Source: Oscillatoria acuminata PCC 6304
GTDB taxonomy: Bacteria > Cyanobacteriota > Cyanobacteriia > Cyanobacteriales > Laspinemataceae
DNA: 64,000 nucleotides
Direction: 5' to 3'
NCBI RefSeq assembly: GCF_000317105.1
Contig: NC_019693.1
Span: forward strand, 7,358,501 to 7,422,500
Shown here: one piece after another, positions 9,800 to 17,776 of the stretch
How the letters are laid out: each line of letters opens with the position of its first letter
Numbering within the stretch: position 1 is the stretch's first letter
Position numbers and translations under genes: made by a program
The notes under the pieces: generated by a model
Told to the model about the DNA's origin: nothing
The model's input: the letters and a program-made list of their open reading frames with translations, nothing else
Databases searched by the model: none

Positions 9800-11125
9800 T
9801 TATTGACTCCTATGTATCCAAAGTTTTCCTTCATGGAGTGGAACACGATGTTTTCTGTTTTTCCACTTCACATTGCGTTTTCTAATTTCTTCAAAATACC
9901 AACCGTTAAATCCAGCAGCAATGGCTAATTCTCCCAACAATTTTTCTACGGGGACGTAAACCCCATAAGGGGCTGAATCCCCAATGATTAAGCAGATTTT
10001 ACTTTGGGGTCTAGTTACTCGATAAAGGGCTTGAAATACTTTCGCCATATCGATAAAATAAGCGGCTATCATCGTATGATATGCCTTGTTTCCACTCTTC
10101 GTTGTCCGAATTTGCTCTAACGCTTGACAAATGGGGAATAATTCATCCCGAATCGGGTTTAGAACCGCATCTGGGATCAGGGTATCTAAGGTAAGACGCT
10201 CTTTGGAAACGTGCTGGGAGTTAGAGCGAATTAGAAACTTACGAACCGCCTCATGTAAATCGGACCAAGATTGCACTTCCCCCCAAAAGGTCATTTCTAG
10301 ACGAGTGGCATCGGCGTAATCATAGTTATTGGCATAGGGGGGAGACGTAATGACTAAATCGATGGAACCATCGGGGATGTTTTGTAAGGTTCTGGCATCT
10401 TCTTGTAATAAAATAGAACGAGGTGACTGCCCTAGAGATTGCATCAAGCTCATGTCTTCTTGCATCAAAGCGGTTTGATGCATTAGGGCATCAAAGGGGT
10501 GATGAATTTTAGCCTTTCGTTTATTAGGAAGAACATATTGCCACTGGGCTGTTCCTACAAAACTAGACCCTCGTAAAATGGCAGAAATTGTCAAAAAAAT
10601 TAAAGATTGAAGCGGTTCAGAAAGGTGGGGGGCAAGTTGGAGATAGGCTTGTTTGATTTTGAATAAATCCCCTAGGGCTGCCTCAGTATAACACTTACTC
10701 AGAAGTGCCGGAATGGGTGAAAACTTAGGATTAAGCTGTGCAGCAACCTGTTGAATCTCCTCAATTGCGGCTAAAAAATCCGGGATGGGGGTATTCCAAG
10801 CAAGTTTACCTTGGGCGAGTCGATACACAAACGGATGCGCTTCCACACCATAAGAATTGATGCCTAATTTATCTGCAACCACAGAAACAGTCCCAGATCC
10901 AGCAAATGGATCTAAGAGGGTTTGAGGGCTCAGTTCGCCGATCGCCCGTTCAACCCAATCCGCTGAAAATCCAGCCGAGTAACGAAACCACCGATGGATG
11001 GGCAGTTTCATATTATCGGTAAATGTCCCGGTTCTTTGGGCGATCGCACTCCCGCATTCGGAGTCCCTAGAGGAGGGAATGGGGTCAAACAAATTAAGCT
11101 GTACAGGTTCTGGCATAGAAGGCAA
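9800..11125 (-). CDS. DNA methyltransferase of a restriction-modification system
   Basis: This 441-aa protein is an S-adenosylmethionine-dependent DNA amino-methylase. DPFAGSGT at 72-79 is motif I (AdoMet binding). TSPPYANNYDYAD at 260-272 is catalytic motif IV, whose SPPY form is usual for N4-cytosine methylases, though N6-adenine cannot be excluded. Motif I precedes motif IV, with about 180 residues between them. The stop TAA at 9800-9802 is followed after one base by the endonuclease ATG, so the two were one operon. The endonuclease is frameshifted, so the methylase may now act as an orphan. The recognition sequence cannot be read from the protein. The start could also be Met4. Confidence 0.88.
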   Translation of the reverse strand: MPSMPEPVQLNLFDPIPSSRDSECGSAIAQRTGTFTDNMKLPIHRWFRYSAGFSADWVERAIGELSPQTLLDPFAGSGTVSVVADKLGINSYGVEAHPFVYRLAQGKLAWNTPIPDFLAAIEEIQQVAAQLNPKFSPIPALLSKCYTEAALGDLFKIKQAYLQLAPHLSEPLQSLIFLTISAILRGSSFVGTAQWQYVLPNKRKAKIHHPFDALMHQTALMQEDMSLMQSLGQSPRSILLQEDARTLQNIPDGSIDLVITSPPYANNYDYADATRLEMTFWGEVQSWSDLHEAVRKFLIRSNSQHVSKERLTLDTLIPDAVLNPIRDELFPICQALEQIRTTKSGNKAYHTMIAAYFIDMAKVFQALYRVTRPQSKICLIIGDSAPYGVYVPVEKLLGELAIAAGFNGWYFEEIRKRNVKWKNRKHRVPLHEGKLWIHRSQ

Positions 11126-11228
11126 TCTGGTCCAGGATTGAATAGGCGATTCAAGTATAGTGTATCATTTTTTGGCGCAAGCAGAGAACTTTCAACTTTA
11201 TAATGTTGTAATCTCATGCTTGATCCAC

Positions 11229-11258
11229 GTCAGGACACGGCTTTTGCCGTGTCCTGAT
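11229..11258 (-). terminator. perfect hairpin after the phosphofructokinase gene
   Basis: CAGGACACGGC (11231-11241) pairs perfectly with GCCGTGTCCTG (11246-11256) over a 4-nt TTTT/AAAA loop. It begins 8 bases past the stop of the minus-strand phosphofructokinase gene and so is well placed to end that transcript. No long T-tract follows, so termination is inferred from position and stem strength. Confidence 0.5.
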
Positions 11259-11265
11259 GAGGGGT

Positions 11266-13545
11266 TTAACCTTCAATTGGAGGTGCATAGTGAGCGAGAA
11301 TTTTCCCGATCGCAGCGGTTTCCATCCACCATTGTTCCTTGGGTCGTTGGTGTTCTTTGTCTACCATCCGGGGAATCATCCCCAGGTCAACAAATCGCAC
11401 ATTTCCGGCTTCGGTTCCCATGAAAGCCCCTGTGGGTGAGGGTCTTTTGGCTTGTTCGATGAGAAAGTCAAGACCGATCGCCGAGAACCGGGTCGCTTGA
11501 ATGCGATCAAAGGGGGTCGGGTCGCCGCCTTGTTGCAGATGGCCTAAAATGGCTTCCCTCACTTGAAACACTTCTTTACCTTCTTCCGCAAACAAATCAC
11601 AGATGAAGTCGCTATCATACACCGGATGAGCATTTTCATTACAGATAATCAAACCGACTCGTTTCCCTTGTTTAAAGCCAGAAATCAGAGTGGAGAGGTC
11701 TTTTTGCAAATCCGTGAGGGCAACCCCTTCCTCATTAATATACACCCGTTCCGCCCCGGTTGCCAAGCCACTCATCACCGCTAAGTATCCGCAGTAACGT
11801 CCCATAACCTTGACTAAAAAGCAACGGTTGGAGGCAACAGCAGATTGCTTGATTTTATCCACCGCTTCGATGATATTATTGAGGGCAGTATCAGCCCCAA
11901 TACTCAATTCACAGCCGGGGAGATTATTGTTAATCGAGGCGGGGATACAGAGAATCGGAATATTGAAAGCGGGAAAAGTTTCACATTGGGAGTAGAGTTG
12001 ATAAGCCGCTTGATAGCCACTCCAACCGCCGATGATGAGCAATCCATTAATATCATGGCGTTCGATTTGACGTGCGATCGCATAAAAATCTTTGCCTTGA
12101 GGAATCTTGCGGCTAGTCCCCAATTCAGAACCGCCAGTAGTGGCCCATCCTCGCACACTTAACCAGTTTAATTCTTTAATGTGACCCTCAATTAAGCCGC
12201 GAAATCCATGTTCAACCCCTAACATAGTATGTCCTTTGTCGATCGCCAGTCGGACTGCTGCGCGAACCGCCGTATTCATTCCCGGGGCGGTTGCACCACA
12301 GTTGAGGATGGCGAATCTCAAGGGTTTGCCTTCCCGGGGTTCCGGATTACTGGGTTTGGCTTGCATCAGAGTATGCAAGATTTGATAGGCATTTTTGAAG
12401 TTCTCTCCCCGCAGATTCATCGCCTTGTCGTAATCTCCATCGGCGATCGCCTGAGAAACTGCATGGGTTTGTTCCACACAATGCATCAAAGGGGCTTGAT
12501 AAACCCGGTTCCCCCGCATTCCAATCAGAACAGATTCACTCTCGGGGGTGGCCGTTTGAAAAGCATTCACTGCCGCATGACCTAACAACGTGCTTAAATT
12601 GCGGTCAAAAGCTGTGGGTGACCCGCCTCGTTGCACATGGCCTAAAATCGTGACACGGGCATCTTCACCGAGTTGTTCTTCTAGCACTTGGCGCACATAT
12701 TCACAAGAAATCGGGTTACCGTGACGGTCCTTAGCACCTTCGGCGACAATCACAATCGTATCACGACGCCCGGATTCTCGACCGGCTTGGAGCACTTGGC
12801 ACATTTTCTCTTCCCAGCAATCCCCTTCGGGAGGACATTCGGGAATCAATACCCAGTCTGCACCTGTAGCTAATGCCCCCATTAACGCCAGATAGCCGCA
12901 ATGCCGTCCCATCACTTCCACCACAAAAGTGCGCTGATGACTGGCAGCGGTAGAAGAAATCGAGTCTACAGCTTCCGTTAAGCGGTGGAGGGCAGTATCA
13001 GTCCCGATGGTCATATCACTGCCATACATATCATTATCAATAGATGCCGCTAATCCGACAATGGTTAAGTGGCGGTGACGTTCCGCAACTTCGGCATCAA
13101 TTTCACCGCCTTCCAGGAGTTCAGCGACCAATTCCGGCCATTCACTGCGGAACAAGTGAGCGCCGGTGAGACTGCCATCCCCCCCGATCGCCACTAATCC
13201 ATCAATATCATGAGCTAACAGATTCCGAACCGCCTGCAACCGACCTTCCCGGGTCCGAAACTGGGCCGATCGCGCCGTTCCGATGATTGTCCCCCCCTTA
13301 TGTAAGATCCCCGCCACGTCATACCAATGGAGTTGGCGAATACAAGCCTCGGCATCAGGGGCAACCCGGCGGGGGTTTTTCAGGTCGCATTGTCCCCCCT
13401 CCACCATCCCCTGATAACCTTCATAAATGGCAAATACATCAATTCCCTGGGCGATCGCAGACCGGACCACGGACCGAACCGCAGCATTCATTCCCGGCGA
13501 GTCTCCCCCACTGGTTAATACGCCTAGTCTTTTTCTCTGATGCAT
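11266..13545 (-). CDS. tandem (eukaryote-type) ATP-dependent 6-phosphofructokinase
   Basis: This 759-aa protein is a head-to-tail duplication of the PFK domain, where bacterial PfkA is about 320 aa. It would phosphorylate fructose 6-phosphate in glycolysis. The N-half (1-400) keeps GGDGS (121-125, ATP type) and the catalytic loop SIDND (168-172, base Asp170). The C-half (409-759) is degenerate: GGDGS reads GGWSG (506-510), and the loop reads SINNN, putting Asn539 where the catalytic Asp belongs. The same arrangement of active N-half and allosteric C-half occurs in animal PFKs. Local matches to remembered animal sequence are striking (SHQRTFVVEVMGRHCGYLA; DMTIGTD; RPKEQWW near the end). Regulation through the C-half is inference. 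Confidence 0.92.
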   Translation of the reverse strand: MHQRKRLGVLTSGGDSPGMNAAVRSVVRSAIAQGIDVFAIYEGYQGMVEGGQCDLKNPRRVAPDAEACIRQLHWYDVAGILHKGGTIIGTARSAQFRTREGRLQAVRNLLAHDIDGLVAIGGDGSLTGAHLFRSEWPELVAELLEGGEIDAEVAERHRHLTIVGLAASIDNDMYGSDMTIGTDTALHRLTEAVDSISSTAASHQRTFVVEVMGRHCGYLALMGALATGADWVLIPECPPEGDCWEEKMCQVLQAGRESGRRDTIVIVAEGAKDRHGNPISCEYVRQVLEEQLGEDARVTILGHVQRGGSPTAFDRNLSTLLGHAAVNAFQTATPESESVLIGMRGNRVYQAPLMHCVEQTHAVSQAIADGDYDKAMNLRGENFKNAYQILHTLMQAKPSNPEPREGKPLRFAILNCGATAPGMNTAVRAAVRLAIDKGHTMLGVEHGFRGLIEGHIKELNWLSVRGWATTGGSELGTSRKIPQGKDFYAIARQIERHDINGLLIIGGWSGYQAAYQLYSQCETFPAFNIPILCIPASINNNLPGCELSIGADTALNNIIEAVDKIKQSAVASNRCFLVKVMGRYCGYLAVMSGLATGAERVYINEEGVALTDLQKDLSTLISGFKQGKRVGLIICNENAHPVYDSDFICDLFAEEGKEVFQVREAILGHLQQGGDPTPFDRIQATRFSAIGLDFLIEQAKRPSPTGAFMGTEAGNVRFVDLGMIPRMVDKEHQRPKEQWWMETAAIGKILAHYAPPIEG

Positions 13546-13766
13546 GAACTTCTCCTCATTTAGGGTGGACTCGATGAACTTGAACGGGCAAGATTCCAGA
13601 GGTTCCTTTTCTCTTGCATTTTAAAATTTAATTGACTGTTTTAGGTTGGAGGGAACCGGGGGTTTGGTTATGATTTTTCTATAATTTTTGGGGGAGGTGG
13701 GGGTGGATGCTGACAAGGGGATGTTTTGACAATCAACAAATATTAGAGTCAGGGGATATAGGGGAG

Positions 13767-13876
13767 GGGAGCATCTCAATTTGGCAAAGAGACCTAACCC
13801 CCCAGCCCCCTTCCCTAAGAGGGAAGGGGGAGCAAGACGTATAAATTTCCCTTTGAGGCCAAATTGAGATGCTCCC
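13767..13876. mobile_element. 110-bp MITE-like element with 19-bp terminal inverted repeats
   Basis: GGGAGCATCTCAATTTGGC at 13767-13785 is the exact reverse complement of 13858-13876. Between the arms lies a second palindromic piece around CCCCCTTCCCTAAGAGGG. It codes for nothing. A reversed, diverged relative of one end lies at 32938-33001. The short size and perfect terminal repeats suggest a non-autonomous transposable element. It sits in the 384-bp gap upstream of the kinase-CAP-FGE gene, which otherwise holds only AT-rich promoter-like sequence. Confidence 0.7.
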
Positions 13877-13929
13877 TAGGGGATAGGGGAGTTGCTGTAA
13901 ACTAAGTAGGTAGTCTCTCCTCCTGTCCT

Positions 13930-16224
13930 ATGGTTTGGCAACCGGGTACGAAAATTTTTGGAAACCGCTACACCATCGAAAAGAAGCTCAAAGTCGGCGG
14001 TTTTGGCATCACCTACTTGGTCAAAGACCTTCAGGGTCAACAGTTTGTGCTCAAAACCCTCAAAGATGAGGTGATGACCGACCCGGAGAAGATCCGCTAC
14101 CGGAATAAGTTTCTGCGGGACTTTGACAGGGAAACGGCTAAAATCGCCATCTGTCGCCATCGGCATATTGTCGAAGTGATGAATCACTTCTACCATGAGA
14201 GGCTGCCCTGTATGGTGATGGAATATATTCAGGGGCAGGATTTATGGGATCGGGTATTGAGCGGGGGGGCATTACCGGAGGCGGTGGCGTTGCGCTATAT
14301 CCGTCAGGTGGGGGAAGCGTTGAATGTGATGCACGAGAAGGGTTTGCTCCATCGGGATATTAAGCCCCAGAACATTATGGTCCGGTTGCCTGCGGATGAG
14401 GCAGTGCTGATTGATTTTGGCATTGCCCGGGAGTTTATCCCTAATTTGACCCAAACCCACACCCTCGCCTATACGCCCTGTTTTGCGCCGATTGAGCAGT
14501 ACGACGAACAAGAACACCGGGGGGAATTTACGGATGTGTATGCCTTGGCGGGGACGCTCTACTATCTGCTGACGGGCATTTTACCGCCCATTGCCACGAT
14601 GCGGGTGCGGCGCGATCGGCTGGATATTCCTAGCCATTGGTCCCAGACGTTGCAAACTGCAATTAAGCAGGGGATGGCAGTGGAACCAGAAGACCGCCCC
14701 CAAACCGTGGCGGCGTGGTTGGCACTTTTGCCCAAGGTAAAGATCGACCCAGTTCAGAATCAGCCTAGTGCAGAATTTCTTAATCGTGTTCTCGAACTCA
14801 CCAATGCAGAACGGACGCAACGCGGTTTATACCCCCTCAAGTTCAATCCGCAATTAGCGGCGGCAGCCCAAATCCATAGTATGAATATGGGAATGCGCGA
14901 TTTTATCGACCATATCGACCCGGTGGATGGAACCATGGCAGCCGATCGCGTCACGAATCAAGGGTATAACTTCCAGACTGTTGCTGAAAACGTAGCGGGG
15001 GGTCACCCAACACCGGAGCAAGTGGTCCGCGAATGGATGAACAGTCCCGCACATCAAGCCAACATCCTCAGTCCCGCTGTAACGGAAATTGGTGTAGGCT
15101 ATCATTTTGAGGAAAATGATACCGGCAATGTCAGGTTCTATCATTATTGGACCCAGGTTTTTGGAACTCCAATGACGATTACCATACCCCCCAATCATCA
15201 GGCACCTGCAAGACCCGAAACCTCGACTTCAATACGACCTCCCCTAATCGACCCAGTTCAAAATCAGCCTAGCCCTGGTGGGAGTAATTTACAGGTATTT
15301 AGTTTTGAAACGGTGCGGATCAACCGTCAGGGGAAAATTATTCAGAAAATACCGGGTCAGGTGCGGTTTTATCCCCAGGATTTGGGTCAGGGGGTGCGGT
15401 TGGACATGGTGCAAATCCCTGGGGGAACCTTTTTGATGGGGACAGAGGAGGTGGAAATTGAGCGCCTGTGTAAAAAGTATCATGAGGAATGGTTTAAGCG
15501 GGAAAGTCCTCAGCATTCCGTGCAGGTTTCCCCCTTTTTCCTGGGAAAAACCCCCGTCACCCAAGACCAATGGCGCACTGTGGTGATGCAAGTGGGGACA
15601 ATTGTCCGAGACCTTGATCCCGACCCATCTAATTTCAAAGGTGGGAATCGTCCTGTTGAATGCGTATCTTGGTATGATGCAGTGGAGTGGTGCGCTCGAC
15701 TGAGCAAGCTGACGGGCAAAGAATATCGCCTCCCCAGCGAAGCGGAATGGGAATATGCTTGCCGCGCTGGAACGACAACTCCCTTTGCCTTTGGGGAAGC
15801 TATCACGACCGACCTGGCAAATTATAATGGCAACTACACCGTTGCTGAGCAAGCTAAGGGGCAGTATCGAAAAGAAACCACCCCTGTAGCGAGCTTTCCC
15901 CCCAATAGCTTTGGGTTGTATGATTTACATGGTAATGTTTGGGAAAGGTGTTTCGACCCCTTCCATCAAAATTATCAGGGTGCGCCTAGGGATGGTAGCG
16001 TATGGGATGAGACTATAAAAGAGAATGAGAATTGTTATCAAAATCATTCGGCAAATCTGAAGGTTTTGTTAGAAGAAAGCGGTAAAAGGTATGTGCTGCG
16101 GGGCGGTTCTTGGGGCTACTCCCCAATTTTCTGCCGTTCGGCCATCCGCTACGGCTACGCGCGCGACATCCTCAGCAACAGCCTGGGTTTTCGTGTCTGT
16201 CTTGTTGGCGCAGGACTCTTATAG
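13930..16224 (+). CDS. Ser/Thr kinase - CAP domain - FGE/C-lectin fusion; DGR variable protein
   Basis: This 764-aa fusion has three parts. Residues 14-268 are a Hanks-type kinase with a G-rich loop (KVGGFGITYL), Lys42, HRDIKPQN at 141-148 and DFG at 162-164, all intact. Residues about 282-420 are a CAP/SCP (PR-1-like) domain (LTNAERTQRG, AENVAGGH, WMNSPAHQANIL, YWTQVFG). Residues about 492-764 are a formylglycine-generating-enzyme-like, C-lectin-fold domain (PGGTFLMG, RLPSEAEWEYACRAG, LHGNVWE, RGGSW). The last 42 codons contain a DGR variable repeat, so this domain is probably a diversified ligand-binding module rather than an enzyme. A 26-bp direct repeat brackets the CAP domain. No transmembrane segment is obvious. 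A sensor in which binding controls the kinase is inference. Confidence 0.9.
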   Translation: MVWQPGTKIFGNRYTIEKKLKVGGFGITYLVKDLQGQQFVLKTLKDEVMTDPEKIRYRNKFLRDFDRETAKIAICRHRHIVEVMNHFYHERLPCMVMEYIQGQDLWDRVLSGGALPEAVALRYIRQVGEALNVMHEKGLLHRDIKPQNIMVRLPADEAVLIDFGIAREFIPNLTQTHTLAYTPCFAPIEQYDEQEHRGEFTDVYALAGTLYYLLTGILPPIATMRVRRDRLDIPSHWSQTLQTAIKQGMAVEPEDRPQTVAAWLALLPKVKIDPVQNQPSAEFLNRVLELTNAERTQRGLYPLKFNPQLAAAAQIHSMNMGMRDFIDHIDPVDGTMAADRVTNQGYNFQTVAENVAGGHPTPEQVVREWMNSPAHQANILSPAVTEIGVGYHFEENDTGNVRFYHYWTQVFGTPMTITIPPNHQAPARPETSTSIRPPLIDPVQNQPSPGGSNLQVFSFETVRINRQGKIIQKIPGQVRFYPQDLGQGVRLDMVQIPGGTFLMGTEEVEIERLCKKYHEEWFKRESPQHSVQVSPFFLGKTPVTQDQWRTVVMQVGTIVRDLDPDPSNFKGGNRPVECVSWYDAVEWCARLSKLTGKEYRLPSEAEWEYACRAGTTTPFAFGEAITTDLANYNGNYTVAEQAKGQYRKETTPVASFPPNSFGLYDLHGNVWERCFDPFHQNYQGAPRDGSVWDETIKENENCYQNHSANLKVLLEESGKRYVLRGGSWGYSPIFCRSAIRYGYARDILSNSLGFRVCLVGAGLL
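14743..15272 (+). repeat. 26-bp direct repeat flanking the CAP-domain coding segment
   Basis: The copies lie at 14743-14768 and 15247-15272, 504 bp (168 codons) apart, and differ at one base. Both are in the same frame and encode IDPVQNQPS. The segment between them encodes exactly the CAP domain plus linker. This fits in-frame insertion of the domain with duplication of the junction, or a repeat-mediated domain shuffle. Confidence 0.85.
16096..16212 (+). repeat. DGR variable repeat (VR)
   Basis: These 39 codons (residues 723-761 of the fusion protein) align without gaps to the template at 17444-17560. Thirteen of the 25 template adenines are changed here. They change AAC and GAC codons to Tyr, Ser, Phe, Ile and Gly codons at residues 729-731, 734, 739, 741-743, 747, 749 and 751. 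Only 7 of 92 other bases differ, and 6 of these are silent third positions. The position at the very 3' end of a C-lectin-type domain is typical of DGR targets. Confidence 0.92.
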
Positions 16225-16311
16225 CCCTTTACCCTTTAGCACTCTTGCACTCTGCTCTTGTTTTCCCATTTACCCTCTTAAAAGCGATCGCAGGGAGCTT
16301 TTTCGATTTTT

Positions 16312-16728
16312 TTAGGACCCAACTTGACGCAGTAATTCCGGAACAGATAAGACGGGTATGGGCGATCGCAAAAAGCCTTGGACATCGCGAGTGATAATCA
16401 CATCTAGTCTTTGAGCAACTGCACTGAATATCTGAACCGCATCTTCAAAATCCACTAGATTGGAGTTCAAGGCAGATTCTAAAACAGCTCGATCAACTGG
16501 ACAAATCACCATAGCAGTCATAGTTTCTGCAACAGCCTGTCTGGCTTTCTCAATGCTGCGGGTGTGTCGGCGCGTAATGTAGAAAATATCTGTTAGGGTT
16601 GTGGCTGTGATATAGCCCATTATTTGCCCAATTTCAATCCAGTGAAACAGTTGTTCCGCGTCTTGGTAAAATGGGTCTCGCTGCAACAGAAAATCCAGGA
16701 CAATATTGGTGTCAATTAAGGCTTTCAT
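16312..16728 (-). CDS. PIN-domain ribonuclease toxin (VapC-like)
   Basis: This 138-aa protein has the PIN acidic pattern: Asp6 in LIDTNIVLDFL, a Thr/Asp pair in ATTLTDIFYI, Asp in LVDFEDAVQI, and IITRD near the end. Such proteins cut RNA using a metal held by these acids. Its ATG overlaps the stop of the upstream antitoxin as ATGA (16725-16728), which implies translational coupling. The pair lies on the opposite strand to the DGR parts and between the variable gene and the reverse transcriptase remnant, so it may mark an insertion or a deletion scar. Confidence 0.85.
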   Translation of the reverse strand: MKALIDTNIVLDFLLQRDPFYQDAEQLFHWIEIGQIMGYITATTLTDIFYITRRHTRSIEKARQAVAETMTAMVICPVDRAVLESALNSNLVDFEDAVQIFSAVAQRLDVIITRDVQGFLRSPIPVLSVPELLRQVGS

Positions 16729-16955
16729 GGTAAATATTTCTCCAGGCGTCGCTCTTCTAACATCGCCGCTACTTCTTGATCCGTAGGTGGGGGTTCATCG
16801 GTTTTGAGCAAGCCTCGCATTCTGTGAATGGCCTGAGAACGTTCCGGTATAGAACCTTCCGTTTCTCGTAAAGATGCGACAATTGCCGCCATCAGAGCAA
16901 GGCGATCGCCCGGTGGGAGTTTTAAGATTTCTGCTTTGAGTTCTGGTAGTAGCAT
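16725..16955 (-). CDS. antitoxin of the PIN toxin
   Basis: From the ATG at 16955 the product is 76 aa and begins MLLPELKAEILKLPPGDRLALMAAIVASL. This amphipathic helical start resembles addiction-module antitoxins of the Unstab_antitox type. The C-terminus is acidic/basic and flexible (PPPTDQEVAAMLEERRLEKYLP), as expected for the toxin-wrapping tail. The frame extends upstream to 17063, but those 36 residues look unlike the family; GAGGA lies about 10 bases before 16955. Autoregulation of the operon is expected from the family but not shown. Confidence 0.7.
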   Translation of the reverse strand: MLLPELKAEILKLPPGDRLALMAAIVASLRETEGSIPERSQAIHRMRGLLKTDEPPPTDQEVAAMLEERRLEKYLP

Positions 16956-17219
16956 TAAGGGGGGTTCCTCAGTGTGTGAATGGAAAGCAGGGAGAGATAA
17001 AGCTAGTGTTTGGGGATTAGGTTGGTATTCTATGGAAAATAAACAGTCATATAGCGACCCCAAATGAATTTGTCCCTCACCCGATGTCCCCTCTCCCGTT
17101 CTGGGCCGCCAACGAGAAAGGGGCCGCCATTGTCCATTGCCAAACTAATTTAGACTGGCTATAGTGTAGCTTAACTCAGATGCCATAAAGTCTAAAAACT
17201 CTAAGAAATTTCGCGATAG

Positions 17220-17423
17220 AATAAAAATTTTCGCGTTGGGACCGCCAATCTGCGGCGAGGAAGGCGTAGACTCAAACAATTGCAAAATGATTTGGCCCAG
17301 GGTAAAATAACTCCAGAGCAAGTGAATCAATCTTTGCAAAGCTGGCAAGCTCATCTGAATCATGGTGATACTTGGCAGCTACAACAACAGCTATTCAATT
17401 CCCTTGCTGAGTCAAGGCATTGA
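17220..17423 (+). pseudogene. C-terminal remnant of a DGR reverse transcriptase
   Basis: An open frame of about 67 codons follows an in-frame TAG at 17217 and has no start. It reads ...FRVGTANLRRGRRRLKQLQ, then NDLAQGKITPEQVNQSLQSW, then QAHLNHGDTWQLQQQLFNSL and a stop. This pattern of basic helix, GKI-PEQV-QSLQSW and HGDTWxLxxxLF is what I expect at the end of retroelement reverse transcriptases of DGRs. The catalytic YxDD part and everything upstream are gone. It ends 20 bases before the template repeat, a normal RT-TR spacing. The assignment rests on the C-terminal pattern and the context. Confidence 0.7.
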
Positions 17424-17776
17424 AGAAGGGACAGGCAACCCGACTGCGTGGCGGTTCTTGGGACAACAACCCGATTAACTGCCGTTCTGCCAACCGCAAC
17501 GACAACGCGCGCGACAACTTCAACAACAACCTGGGGTTTCGGGTCTGTCTCGTTGGCGCAGCACTCTTCCTAATCAGCGTTGAACAATGGGAATTGCTCA
17601 AGGGTATTTTGAAGAGTCCAGTCCTGTTCCTGCGATCCGGGTAACCGTCTCCAAAAATCAACCCCAGCCAGGTAGCTTAGTAAGGTTTCCCTGAACTGTT
17701 ATCTGGCTTACTCTCCAAGATTGCCAGCAACAGTGTTGTCGGTAAAAGCTGTCAGATAAAGTTGGGAGGATAACCT
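17424..17776 (+). other. non-coding stretch carrying the DGR template
   Basis: No gene is evident between the RT remnant and the next antitoxin. The open frame across 17420-17644 is the template read as protein and has no ribosome binding site. Sequence after 17567 shows no further similarity to the variable gene and may contain the rest of a template RNA. Confidence 0.6.
17444..17560 (+). ncRNA. DGR template repeat (TR)
   Basis: This 117-bp copy matches the variable repeat at 16096-16212 and is adenine-rich exactly where codons vary: ten AAC and two GAC codons fall at the variable positions. Read as protein it gives DNNPINCRSANRNDNARDNF, the Asn-rich signature of DGR templates. Identity continues weakly for a few bases past GGCGCA. 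In working DGRs the TR is transcribed and copied with errors at A, and the cDNA replaces VR. Confidence 0.9.

Noticed and set aside
11266-13545. Tandem phosphofructokinase as an assembly artefact
   Set aside because: The halves differ throughout and show different catalytic states in the order known from animal enzymes; a false join would give near-identical halves.
15289-15852. 187-codon minus-strand frame
   Set aside because: Antisense shadow of the FGE domain of the fusion gene.
17420-17644. Open frame of 74 codons read as a gene
   Set aside because: It is the DGR template read through by chance; it has no ribosome site and its Asn-rich stretch is explained by the adenine-rich template.
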